Shown here: positions 13,919 through 24,774 of the stretch, one piece after another | Layout: every line of letters starts with the position of its first letter | Position numbering within the stretch: the first letter of the stretch is position 1 | Source of the DNA: Anas platyrhynchos | Lineage: Eukaryota; Chordata; Aves; Anseriformes; Anatidae | Length of the DNA: 64,000 nt | Direction: 5' to 3' | NCBI RefSeq assembly: GCF_047663525.1 | Contig: NC_092591.1 | Coordinates: 31,405,001-31,469,000 of the forward strand | Position numbers and translations under genes: made by a program | Notes under the pieces: generated by a model | Databases searched by the model: none | Told to the model about the DNA's origin: nothing | The model's input: the letters and a program-made list of their open reading frames with translations, nothing else

Positions 13919-16900
13919 CTGCAAGTGGTCAGAGGTAAGAAATTCAGCCACTTTCAGTCCTAGCCTTCTCTAAGGAGGGAGGGACCCCACGTGGAGCAGG
14001 GGCAGAGTGATGGTGAAGGACAGTCAAGTGGCAAAGTGGTATGGACCAACCACAACCCTTTTCCCCTGCACTGCCTGGTGGGACCAGGTAGAAAAGGATG
14101 GGGGGAAAGTGTTTTTAGTTTGCTTTTAACTCTTACTGCTCTAGACTCTTAGTGATAGGCAATAAATTATTCTTCCTCATGATGAGCCTGTTTTGCCCAT
14201 TTCAGTAACTGGTAAGTGATCTTCGGGTCCTTATTTCAACCTGCAAGGTTTTTTTTTTGTCATCACATTTTCTCCCCCTGTTCTGTTGAGGAGGGGGAGT
14301 GAGAGAACAACATGGCAGAGCTTAGCTTGCTACTGGTGTGAAACCACCACATCCATATATAAATTCACACCCTTGCAGTGATATGGAGCATCCAATATCA
14401 CTCAAAGAGATCATGTGAATTTTAAGCACAGTAGCAAATTTTCTTGACCTGTCAACATGGTTTCACCCTATTTGGAAGTACATTCATCTGTAACAAAAAG
14501 TATCTTCCCCAACGTGTCAAGAAAAGTTAACAAAAGTTTGCAATGGTTTTGTTCTGATTCATTCCACAGCATTAGATCTAGAATTTGCCTCACTTCCCTT
14601 CTTTCCTCTAAGAACTTGCAGCCTCAAAAAAAACGAGAATTAAGCACCTATTAAAGGCAAAAAGAACTATCCAAACAGAAGGTAAATTTCACATTTTAAA
14701 TGGCTACAGTGGTTTCCAGAAAATATTTTTATTACTTATAATATTAAAAAGTATATTTAGTTATTTGGATAATAAACAGGATAGAGGTGTTTTAGAATAG
14801 AATCTTTTGTCACACATCTTTAATAAAATAAATATGATAATTTTCTTTGTTCTGACCCACCTACAAACTTGCCAATAAATCAAATTCAAGATAGTGAAGG
14901 AGAATGAAATGAAACGAAACTGATTTCACTAACTAAACAGACACATTTAGGTTTTTTAAGTACCTGCACATGTCAGCAACACAAAAAAAAACAAATGGAA
15001 TGAAGCAAAAACTTATCTTACTGTCACACAGGATATATTTAAAATAGGTTTGAGAAACAAACTTGTACATTTTTAAGTAGCTTTTGGTCCACTTACACTG
15101 CTTTTCAGAACGCATACCACCAACCACCACAGTACCACCACATAATGCCCCCACATAGTCTGCAGTGCAGGTTTTATAACTCTGAAGTGTAGCATCAGGT
15201 TTGAACACCCTCCTCTCCTTTCCATGAACACACAATTCCTTACCATCAGATGCATATGTTTTCTTCTCATCTGTGTCTTCTGTGATTTCGTACATATCAC
15301 TATATGCTCGGGCCAGGCGCCAAAGAAAGTCTCTCTGGTCCGCATACTGCAGTGAAAACATAAACGAGATGCATCAACCATGTAAAACATCCATTCTGTC
15401 ATTGATAGAACAAGAGGGAAAAATCAAGAGAGTGCACAAACTACAAGTTGCACAGACATTTTTGAAACCTTAAAAGGTCCAAGACTACAAGAACTGAAGC
15501 AGAACCTCAAAAGAGCAAACTGAGTGGCTGAATTTATAAGCTTACGATGCTACACTTCTGGTACTAATCTAATGACTGCTGCCCTCTAACAAGGCCTCCC
15601 TTCACTTCAGAGGTTATACTGGGGTCATTTTTTTTGCAGTCTCCACTAACCTGAAAACACTGGAGGAAGAGAAAAACAACAACAAAAAAAAACAACAACC
15701 CCAAACCTCACCACTTCATTAAAATCAGAAACTGAATGTTATTATTCACATTTCAGTCAGCACTCAGTTTCAGTTCCTGGGTCATTCTTGAACCAGAGGT
15801 GCACTAGTAAAACTGGAGCAGTTATATTCTAACAAATGTAAGATTTTTTTTTTTTTTTTTAAAAAAAGTAAACTTAAAAACACAACCATCTAATCTGGTT
15901 TATTTTGCAATGGTGCTGTAAATACAAAAAAAGTGGGAGATCACAATAAAGAAGCATACAAAAGAATTTCAGAAACTGACAACTCCGCCATTTCTTCCCA
16001 ATTGGAAGGAAAAAAACTCCCTTGGAATTAGAAATGATCAAGTCATCTTCTATATCTTTCCCTCTGTAACTCATGGAAACACAGGAGTAGTACAGGCTTT
16101 GCTTTTTAAAACCTAAAAAGTTGTCTTTAATGGCTATGTAGTTCTCAGATAAACGCTAACAGAGGGTGATGGTACAACTGCAGCAAAGGCAGTCCAGAAT
16201 TAGCCACTGTAGATCACAACAGCAGCAATGCTGCATTCAGCAAGGCACATTTCAAGGCTGGGTGCATCACTGTGCACGGCCAGAGATAAAAGCTAGCTCC
16301 TTGCGACAGCTGGAGTAGAACTGACCCGTGCTACATTCTCTCACCTCAGCTGCAGCACCAACATAAACTGAATCAGGATAGTTTTGTATCACATGTATGA
16401 TACAGTGACATATCCAGGTTATCAAAACACTAGCTGAGTTTATTGTATAGACAGTGTATGTTACTTTGCATTTGTGCGGTGCTCACTCAGGGAAAGTGAT
16501 GACACAATGTAGTAGAGCTCCAGGACAGATAGGGACTGGGAACTGGCTGCTGCTGTAGCCTGAACCGTTTTGGTCTTCAGCCAGCTCCTAGGCTGCTCCT
16601 GAGAAAGAGGGCAGCTGGAAAGTGGCCCAGTTGTTGTACAGAACCTGGATCCCACTAAGAAATGCAATTTCCTCTTTCCCAGCTACTTAGCTAAAAACAC
16701 AAATCACTGCTGGAAGATATAAGAAGGCAACCTTTACCGCCAGTTTATTATTCAGAAGCAGCTGGAATCCCTCTCTCTTCTCTTGCTCATGTCCATTATG
16801 CAAGCGGTCAGCCTGCTGTAGTAGCTGACCCAGTCCTTCCTCCAGCAAGGAATCTAAGATTAAAGGTGTTTCATCCTCGTTGACAAGATCCAGGGAATCC

Positions 16901-19900
16901 CGACGCACTGTTCTCACTGTTTCACAGCTCACTTCGTCCTCCCCTTCTTCACTCTCCCTCTCTGACTCCCGGTCATAGTCAGACTCTGCATTGGCTGTGG
17001 TGTACCTTTCAGGAAAAAAAAAGAAAAAAAAAAAACATAATGGAAAATTAGTCTGAGGAGATGCTGTGCTATGACACATATGGTACACAAAAACCAACTC
17101 TTCCTAACAGAGTAGTGTATCTCAGTTTATCTCAGAGAATGCCACGTGATCCAAGCCTTTCAAATGACACACCATTCATTATTTCGCACGTAACATACAC
17201 AACCACAAAAGGTTGAAGAAAGAAAGGAAGCCCCTGAAAAGTTAAGTAGAGCCCCGTCACAAGGTACGTCTTGTTCACATACTTTAAAAGCTTCCTTTAG
17301 GCCTTTTAACTTTAAGAATTAAACACTAAGAAGAGAGCGAGAACAATTTAGTTAAATGCATGAATTGTAAAAGAAAATTTCAACAAAAGATCCAACACGC
17401 TCATCCACGTAGAAAATATGATTTGAGATTTTTAACCTGTTCCAGGAAATTCAGACGTAATAGCTGTTTTGGCAATACCTAATACCTCCATTATATTGTT
17501 TGAGTGCTAAACACAAAACAGCTTGTTCCCACTGAAAAGGTACAAAACAGGAGGGGAGCAATCCAAACTATTTGGCTTGAGCAAAAGTCAAGCAAGAAGA
17601 TGGCAGATGAGCCAAAGAAGGGCACCCCATGAACAAAAACCTAGGCAGTGATTAGCTGCTAAATTAGTCAAAAGAAACAGGATAAAGCTTAGATCAAAAT
17701 TGCTGAAAATGGCTAAAATTCAGCTCCCCCACATCATACACAGGCACCTAAGTTGCAAATCTAAAGCAGCATAATATAATTGCGGTACAGTATCTACTTA
17801 CAGAATGAGTGTGAGGGCATAGTTTCAAACAACTTGAAGAAGATTTCTTGATCTATTTGACCCCCTCACATTCTTCTGTAAGTGCTTAACTGGAAGGAGC
17901 AGCCCAAGTTAGCCAGGAATTTAAGAATTTGTACTTTTATATTCGGATTTCATTAGTTTATCTGTGTAGAAGGCAACCTTCCTGAAGCAGTAAGCGTCAA
18001 ATCCCACAAACGTTTAATTCTAGAGGATATTTGTTGCTGTTTCCTAATTAACCTGTGCCCAAGTTAAATGCTGAACTTTTAAAAGTTAGAATTAAAAGTT
18101 GTCACAGCCTGGGAGTATTCAGTAACTTTAGCTGTTCTCCCTTTTGTCCTGGCCACACTGTTCTCCAAGGCAGAATCCATCACTCTGCATGTGAAGCTAG
18201 TTGCCTTTGTCTGGAGATACAGATATGTGACTAGTGCACATATCTAAAGAAAGCAGTTACACTAATTTGGCCACAGACAGATAACAAAGTACATTTGGCT
18301 ATCAAAACTTCAGTTTTCTAAGAACCATCAATTATGCTCAGGCATTAACCTTTCTGGTAGAAGGTAAATAGCCTCATTCACCACAGCCTGCAACTATAAA
18401 TTTTAAAAAGTACCATTTTGTAGTTTAAAAAATATACAAATAAGACAAGAAGTAAAGTAACAGTCATCTGGCATCCCTGCAAAACGTGGAAACCAAACAC
18501 AAGGTGATGTGCTGAAGGTTTTCCATTAAATTCCGCACTGCCTACTTACAACATGGTGGTAGGTGACACTGGCATGGCTCTCATTCAGATTGAGCTAAAA
18601 GCTTAATTTTATGGTATTTTCTCACGGTTAGTGATATTATTAGTTCCTTAGACTATGTCATTTTCAGTACTTAAACAAAAACTCCTCAAATTTCCTCTGT
18701 GGCCGAGATTTAGCCCAATTCATTACTTCCCATCCTAACCCACTAAGCAGCATGGCTGTGGGCTCCACAGCGGTGATATTGTTTCACTGCAACATTTCAC
18801 TGGTGGCTGCAAAGATTTCAGTACTTAAACCACTTTCCACGCTGAAGGATCCTGAAACACAGTAAGGCCTTTAAAAACAAGCAGCAACAGGTGGCTCTTA
18901 TACACTCCTTTCTTCACCACAAAAATGTGTTTTCTCCAAGACAGCTCATACAAGATGCTGCCAGCTTAAAAAGAGATGTAATGCTGTATATAATTTCATA
19001 AACTCAAGAGTTTTTAGAAAGATTAAGGGATTTAGATATTACCGGCCCATCTTCCCAAGTTTATGATGATGGAAAGTCCTTAAATGCTTTGGTATGTTGA
19101 GGCCTCTGGCTAGCACACATCCCGACAGAAAATGAAAACACACTATTTGGAACTGAAAAGCACATGGAAGGAGGTGAAGAAGCCCAAAAGACCAAAGCAG
19201 TGCCAAAGCAATATACAGAAATTAAGTTCTGTAACAGCCCAAGACCTCCAGGCTCCTGAAAGCTTGTGGAGATTTTTGTCAATTGTATATGAAATTGGAG
19301 AAGATGTGGTTTATATGTGGTTTATATGGTCCATGTGGTTTATAAAATAAAGCTGAAATGTGACTTTTTTTCACCCCCTGAATTTCATTAAAATAATGCA
19401 ATTGCCAGAAATGAATACACGGCTGAAACATATCTAAGGATAGTCTTATTCTTCCTCCCAGCGGCTGCTAAAAAGCTCAAATATTCTTTTTCCAAAAAGT
19501 GCATTTTCTACCCTGATTTTCTACAATACAATATAGTATTTACGTCTCTAGAAGAAAACACTGCATGCCAAAGGCAGCTGGTCCTGAACAGACTAACCTT
19601 ACACTTATTTATGTAGGACAAATACCACAGTGACAAGATACACCATTCAAATATCCTATACATACATATATTTATATTTACATCAAAAGAGAGCTGCTTA
19701 TCCACTCGTTCTTCACACCAGTGATTAAACCTTTTTATAGATCTTAAATAAAAAGTAAAAAATCCCCTAACCATCAGAAGGTTCCTGATAAAGTAACAAG
19801 GTTTTACAGTAAAATATGCCCCCACTCCACACTTCACTTGAGGTCCTCCAACGAGTCTGAGCAAACCTTAGGATCCGTCCTGGCCTCTATCATGACTTAA

Positions 19901-22900
19901 AAATTTCTAATGATCAGATGCCACTTGGGGCTGATATCTGTTGAAAAATATCACCCTTTTCAATATGCTTTATAAAATACCTGTTGGCAACCTGAAAATT
20001 AAACATATCTGTTGTTATCTGGATTGCACAGCTCCTGCCTTCAACTGTATATATATACAGACAAACATACATATATATATAAAATTTATTATGTAGCCTT
20101 CTGACACATTACACCATTGTGACTCACTTACTCCCAAATTTTGCTTTCGTATGAACACAAACTTCAGACGAATGAAGCAGTTCTATCACCTAAATGACAC
20201 CGTATCAGCTCTTTCCTGCCTCACCAATTCCAGTTACTGAGACTGAATACTAAAACGACCTATTTGGAAGTAAGAAAGCCTGCTTTCCCACAGATCTGTG
20301 TCCTTTGTTCTAGGAGGCTGCTCCATTAATTGCAGCTTTGTGTCCTGATTACAAACCCATGTTGCAAAGTGTCAGTGTGCACCAGCTGACTGGTCATTAG
20401 GCCACTACCAAACAGCACCTTTCATCCAAATTCTGCCTCTCTTTCTCTTTGAGCCTTAATTAACTTCTCTCTTTAAATTGTATTTCATGTCAACCTCTTT
20501 GGGAAAATGTACCAGCACTGCATGTTTTAGAAAATGTCTACAAACTTCAAAAGCTGTAAAATTCATCTGATTAAGACACAGTAGCCTTTCATCAGAAAGG
20601 CAGAAGTCTGGCACGTGTATGCAGCAGACCTCTTCCTTTAACATCATGATACTTGCAGTTATACTGGATTCTTTGTGTGTGTTCTTCAATTATACCGTAG
20701 TTTTCGCCTGGTTTTAGATTAGAAGAACCTAAGCAACAAAAGTGATCACTGATACACACTGAGAAAAATTCACAAGAAATACCCGAGTCAACGACACATT
20801 AGTTAACGGGAATATGTTTAGATTTCTCAAGTTTCCCAGACATTCTAAAATGTATTATGTATGGAAATTTTATTTGTAACCTGATATCTCACTTGAGTTT
20901 CAGGCTGGGGTCCTAATACCCTTCTTCCTGCAAGGTTTCCTAATCAAATTTGTTTGTTTGTTTTGTTTTGTTTTTGTTTTTTAAAGTTTCTCCTACCACC
21001 TCCCTAAAAGTCATGCTTGAAATCACAGCACTTATTTCTGGCAAAAGCTCCTGATCACCCATCATACATTAAGAACGAATTCCTGAAACTCCCAACTCCC
21101 ACTAACAAACACCTTCTGAGGTTTTATTATGTGTGTGTGTTTGCTTCAAGTTGTGCCGTGTCATTCAGATTCTCAGGGAGCTGTATCTGCCTTCAGCAAT
21201 CACTATCAAAATGTAATAAAAAAAAATCTATATTCCAAAGTTATGATCCAGCCCAACTGGAGTATTGCTGATTTCCCTATAGTACACTGTTAACTTTCCT
21301 ACCAAGCTGCATACAGTAGCAAAGACCTGTCCCGTGCTGATAACCACCACTGGAAGGCTTCGGTTTTCTTTTTAAGGAGCAGTCTTTATCATTGGGGCCT
21401 CAGAGGGAAATAACTTTCCCTTACATAATACATCAGGTGGACTTATTGCAATAAAAGCAAATAAAACCAGGATGACAAACAGCCAGCAGGGAAAAGAAAA
21501 CAAACCTTTTCTTTGCATGACACTGCTCATAAGTAAGTAATTGGGCACCAAAGTCTATAAAAGCTGCCTTAAACATGGTGTTCTGCTTACCCGCCTTCGC
21601 TTTCTCCATCATCTGTGGTAGCTGCTCCCGAGTTGGCTGTGAAATAAATTGAACTGGACCCCGTGGAATCACTTCTTTCCCTATGGAACGGGAAACGCCT
21701 TCGGCGTGTCACTCTCTGCGTTTCTTCCAGATGGCACCTGTAAGAAAGGCAAAAAGAGAAACAAAACCCACTTGATGGTGAGATTCTGCTTCCGTACCTC
21801 TCTCTAGCAGATTCTATCCGATTTGCTCTATGCCCAAAAAAATCACAAGGTGACTTGCTCTTGCTTACACAAACATCTCACTACCATCAGTACCATGGTA
21901 TTCTACTCTTAAAGCAAGTCTGACCACAGCAATACATATGCAAAAGGATAATCATATCACATGCCTTCCTCTGATTTCCTCAGTGAACAAAGGAAGAGGA
22001 ATCCTGAAGCCCCTTGCGGAACCTAAGACCTTTTATTGTGTATCATAAGTCACCTACAGTTGGCAGCACTTAATGACAGAACAGCAGTAACAAGAGACAA
22101 AGATTTACAAAACAAATAACCTTCCTAGCCTAGAATATGTCCTAAGCAAGTGTCAATACTTACTATTCCAGAAGAAAAAAAATGCAAACTTGGCTAAATA
22201 TACATTTTTACATACTTTTATATTAATCTCACTGGAGTCCAAGACACCAGTGGAAACTAAAGAGACGGTTTTTTCCACTTTTTCATTCTGCACTTAACAT
22301 ACACTTAATTAATCATGGCTGTTTTCCTGTGCTATGGAGTACAAACGTACAACGATAGGAAAAGACGAGGAAGGAGAAGGGTCGATACTCACCTGACTTC
22401 ACCAACGATTTCTCCAGCTAAGTGCTGCAGGCTGTTTCGTAGCTCCTCCACTTCTTTCCTTAGCTCTGCAATGTTTCTCAACATGAAGTCCAGGCGGTCG
22501 AGAACATCCACCTGTTCGTCCTGTGTCAGCAGAGGTGTGTACACAACACCATCTCCTGCCTCTACTGGAACTGGCATTTTGGACAGGGCTTAAAAAAAAT
22601 GAGAGAAAAAGTTCATTAGATGCAAATGGAAATGGATGTCTCGTAGGAAATCTCAGTTCAGCTTTGTTTTCAGAAAATGGAGGATATAAGCATTAATCTT
22701 GGGTACGGCCTCCTGACCTGGCCTAGGGTTTTGGGTTCTTCCACTGGTTTACCACTCCCTTCTCTGACACCAGCACATAGCCACACCTAACAGTTGGGCA
22801 ACACTAATCCAGGTGAATAAAGCTCTTTTAACTACACTTCCCTAGACATCCCCTTGTGAAAAATCTAGAAAAAGAGCAAAATCTATGCCGAACATCACTA

Positions 22901-24090
22901 GGACCACTGCAGAAAACCAAATTGCTGTTTTTTTAAGAAGTCCTGACTGCAAATTAATTAAATTTCTGTTCTGCATGCTTCTGTATCAACATGACACGTG
23001 AAAACTAGTCTGCTTTTCTTCTGAATTGCAATCAGCTCTGGAGGCCACCAGCCAGGAGAACAACCAGCCTACAAGGTAACACGTGGCAATGAACAAGGGC
23101 AGTACGGCTAACTGTGGACAGACTTTTCTGTCCCCAATATTAAATAAATGTTAAATAAAAATTATGTTAAATATCTTAAATAACAAATAAAAACGAACAA
23201 CAAAACAAGCCGAACCAAACCAACTAACCAAAAAAAAACCCAACACCCAAGCCACAACTCTATTCTTATTCAGGAAAACGAAACAGAAACCCAAAGAGCA
23301 GACAACGGGCTTCAAATTGCAGCTGTCATCAACACACGTCATCGGCATGGGCCAACCTACAACATTAACCAGTTTGCCTGATCTTTTAAGTCTTCTGGCA
23401 GATACAGTGAGATCATCGCGCCCATACAAACAAATGAACATTTGTGAATTTTAATTGCTTTCCTCCTCACAGGACTGTTTACAAGCCCCCCCCCCCACTA
23501 ACACAGAAGCAGTGACAGGTCTTTAGATAACCCAGCCAAGGCATTGAGGTGAGAGCACTCTCTTTTTTCCTTTTTTCTTGTTTTTTGGTCTTTTTTTTTT
23601 TTTGGCTGCAGAGCTACGGAAGCACCTGTCCGTGCCCAGTGTCCCCCCCCCCCCCCCCCCCCAAGCCCTGCTCCTTTTAAAACCCGAGCGATGCCACAAA
23701 CACATGCTGCCTCGTTTTCTACCCCTGCAGCTTTGCCCAAGCTTGGGAAAAAAAAAAAAAAAAGGCAAAAAGAAGAAAAAAACAGCCCCCACGTGCGTTA
23801 ACCCCGCGCTCCCCGCGCCGGTCCCTACCCTGGCTCCGCCGCCCCACGGCCTCCGCGCAGCCCGGGCCGAGCCCGCCGGGCCGAGCCCGATCCCGGTCCT
23901 GATCCCGGTCCTGATCCCGATCCCGGTCCTGATCCCGATCCCGATTCGGATCCCGCTCCGGATCCCGGCCGTCTCCCGTGCGGCGCCGCCGGAGCAGGCC
24001 GAGGCCGAGGCCCAGCCCCAGCCCCAGCCCCGCGGCGCCCAGCGCCAGCCCCAGCCCCAGCGACGGGCGGCCGGGCCCGGGCCGCGCCAT
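13858..24090 (-). CDS. RMDN3: RMDN3 / PTPIP51 (regulator of microtubule dynamics 3), 5' six coding exons; 3' part not found
   Basis: RMDN3 is an outer mitochondrial membrane protein that tethers mitochondria to the ER by binding VAPA/VAPB and carries a C-terminal TPR-like lipid-transfer domain. Coding exons are 24090-23829, 22588-22393, 21737-21591, 17005-16738, 15346-15244 and 13918-13858. All junctions are GT/AG and the phases are consistent throughout, giving 1037 nt, about 346 codons. Visible in order: a Gly/Leu-only membrane anchor (about residues 11-33) followed by RRRR; an Arg/Asp/Gln repeat (about 41-70); a coiled coil (about 107-140); a Ser/Thr-rich stretch with an FFAT-like core IYFTANS (183-189); an acidic linker; then the start of the TPR region ([12 protein letters not shown]). 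The last exon ends at CHQW, matching an exon end in the mammalian protein. About 145 further residues are expected, but I found no exon for them in 1-13,857. The start is the first ATG in the GC island, just ahead of the membrane segment. Identity is recognised from family sequence; the truncation may simply reflect the window edge. Confidence 0.95.
13985..14352 (+). mobile_element. Solo LTR-like fragment of an avian endogenous retrovirus
   Basis: The tail carries the layout common to avian ERV LTRs: TTTTAACTCTTACTGCTCTAG, a polyadenylation-type AATAAAT at about 14160, then ATGATGAGCCTGTTTTGC, TAAGTGATCT, TTTTCTCCCCCTG, GAGGAGGGGGAGTGAGAGA and a terminal GAAACCACCACA. It lies in RMDN3 intron 5, antisense to the gene. 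No gag/pol/env frame adjoins it, so it is probably a solo LTR. The family is recognised by pattern only and the 5' edge is uncertain. Confidence 0.6.
15244..15346 (-). CDS. RMDN3: RMDN3 coding exon 5: start of TPR-like domain
   Basis: This 103-nt exon lies between CACTGCAG| and GATG|GTAAGG. It encodes [18 protein letters not shown] and continues to KKTYASDG, the most conserved part of RMDN proteins and the first helix pair of the TPR-like domain. Reading past the donor leaves the family sequence at once, which fixes the exon end. Confidence 0.95.
15347..16737. other. RMDN3 intron 4, no feature seen
   Basis: About 1.4 kb with a poly-T/poly-A palindromic tract near 15845-15868 and no coding signal. 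Open frames on either strand lack any family resemblance. Confidence 0.7.
16738..17005 (-). CDS. RMDN3: RMDN3 coding exon 4: acidic linker to TPR region
   Basis: This 268-nt exon starts after GAAAG| with the conserved YTTANAESD. It continues through an acidic Glu-rich segment ([10 protein letters not shown]) and ends [11 protein letters not shown] at the donor GCG|GTAAAG. The acceptor tract is purine-interrupted (long T run with C insertions) but usable. The sequence is strongly family-like at both ends and more diverged between. Confidence 0.95.
17006..21590. other. RMDN3 intron 3, no feature seen
   Basis: About 4.6 kb of AT-rich unique-looking DNA between exons 4 and 3. It contains only simple stretches: an AT dinucleotide patch near 20047-20083, a TTTG/TTTTG-rich patch at 20948-20982 and a small tandem of GTGGTTTATAT at about 19305-19345. 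The short intron 2 (21738-22392) is likewise featureless. Confidence 0.7.
21591..21737 (-). CDS. RMDN3: RMDN3 coding exon 3: basic patch and FFAT motif
   Basis: This 147-nt exon lies between TTACAG|G and GG|GTAAGC. It encodes a basic stretch (RRRRFPF), then [11 protein letters not shown] followed by the core IYFTANS. In mammals the equivalent VYFTASS is the phospho-regulated FFAT motif that binds the MSP domain of VAP proteins. The threonine at core position 4 is kept here, so ER tethering is probably conserved. Confidence 0.95.
22393..22588 (-). CDS. RMDN3: RMDN3 coding exon 2: coiled coil
   Basis: The acceptor TTTTTTTAAG|CC follows a poly-T tract and the donor is AG|GTGAGT. The exon is 196 nt with split codons at both ends. 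It encodes the conserved VLDRLDF and the heptad-like [13 protein letters not shown], ending EIVGEVR, which matches the family closely and predicts a coiled coil. Confidence 0.95.
22589..23828. other. RMDN3 intron 1
   Basis: The interval between exons 2 and 1 holds homopolymer tracts near exon 1 and otherwise AT-rich DNA. Open frames here, including one that runs from the poly-C/poly-T zone through exon 1, are low-complexity artefacts with no family match. I see no other feature. Confidence 0.7.
23643..23662. repeat. Poly-C tract of 20 in RMDN3 intron 1
   Basis: An uninterrupted run of 20 C, with poly-T at 23592-23603, poly-A at 23748-23763 and a shorter 11-C run at 23486-23496 close by. The RNA-sense (minus) strand is poly-G. 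Exact length is prone to sequencing error. Confidence 0.9.
23829..24090 (-). CDS. RMDN3: RMDN3 coding exon 1: membrane anchor and RD/QD repeat
   Basis: The ATG at 24090-24088 opens 87 codons plus one base, ending at the donor CAGG|GTAGGG. Residues 11-33 consist almost only of Leu, Gly and Ala and should form the outer-membrane signal anchor, closed by RRRR. Residues about 41-70 are an Arg-Asp/Gln-Asp repeat encoded by hexamer units. I recall no such charged repeat in the human protein, so the segment looks like a lineage-specific expansion. The exon ends in GRRSQ, corresponding to the RSQ of mammalian RMDN3, which supports both frame and junction. Confidence 0.9.
23888..23968 (-). repeat. Coding hexamer/12-mer repeat in RMDN3 exon 1
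   Basis: On the plus strand the units are GATCCCGGTCCT and GATCCC variants; on the coding strand they read as Arg-Asp and Gln-Asp pairs. Unit lengths are multiples of three, so copy-number change would keep frame. Confidence 0.85.
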
Positions 24091-24096
24091 GGCTGC

Positions 24097-24158
24097 GGGG
24101 GGACGGGGCGGGACGGGACGGGACGGGAGGACCCGGGGGGACCGGGGGGAACGGGGCC
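24097..24158 (+). repeat. GGGAC-type G-rich tandem repeat in RMDN3 5' flank
   Basis: The plus strand contains repeated GGGACG/GGGGCG units followed by GGGGGG and GGGGGGAACGGGG tracts. Many runs of three or more G with one- to three-base loops satisfy the usual quadruplex pattern. For RMDN3, transcribed leftwards, the G-rich strand is the template strand. Confidence 0.8.
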
Positions 24159-24297
24159 GGACCGCGCTGTGGCGTCAGGAGGCGTCAGAGCCCCGCGCCT
24201 CGGCCGGAGGGAGGGGCCCGGCTGGGGCTGGGCCTGTGCGAGGGTGTGTATGAGTGTCTATGTGTACATGTGTGTATGTGCACATTTTCCCTTTAGC

Positions 24298-24768
24298 AAC
24301 ACCTGTACCTACACTTGTACCTGCACACCTGCACCTGTATGTGCACCTACAGCAACACCTGTACCTACACCAACACCTGTGTTGATACCTACACCTACCC
24401 CATACACCTGTACGTACACTTGTACCTATACCTAAACCTGCACGTGTATCTGTACCTACACCTAAACCTAAACCTACACCTATACCTAAACCTACACCTA
24501 AACCTATAGCTGCGCCTACACCTAAACCTACAGCTGCGCCTACACCTAAACCTACACCTATACCTAAACCTACACCTGCTCCTATAGCTGCGCCTACACC
24601 TAAACCTAAGCCTACACCTAAACCTACACCTGCACCTACACCTACACCTGCACCTATAGCTGCACCTACACCTAAACCTGCACCTATAGCTGCACCTACA
24701 CCTAAACCTAAACCTACACCTGCACCTACACCTAAACCTAAACCTACACCTAAACCTATAGCTGCACC
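24298..24768 (+). repeat. Hexamer array CCTACA/CCTAAA (telomere-like) upstream of RMDN3
   Basis: About 470 bp made of six-base units CCTACA, CCTAAA, CCTATA, CCTGCA and the variant pair CCTATAGCTGCG. Many units form a 12-bp higher-order repeat, CCTACACCTAAA. The hexamer is one step from the vertebrate telomeric CCCTAA but is not the canonical unit. The left end grades into CCTGTA/CTTGTA units. The minus strand reads as an Arg/Cys/Phe/Tyr repeat frame, an artefact of the periodicity. Confidence 0.93.
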
Positions 24769-24774
24769 ACACTG

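Larger units (their letters stand above)
23790..24240 (-). promoter_or_regulatory. RMDN3: RMDN3 CpG-island promoter and 5' UTR region
   Basis: A block of very high GC and CpG density spans RMDN3 exon 1 and at least 150 bp upstream. No clear TATA box is seen, consistent with a housekeeping promoter. Immediately 5' of the ATG the plus strand is a run of GGGAC units and longer G tracts (24097-24158), so the transcription start and 5' UTR probably lie in G-quadruplex-prone DNA. Confidence 0.75.

Noticed and set aside
23578-24435. 285-codon plus-strand open frame across the RMDN3 promoter
   Set aside because: It runs through poly-C, the antisense of RMDN3 exon 1 and the hexamer array; composition is Pro/Arg repeats, so it is a low-complexity artefact.
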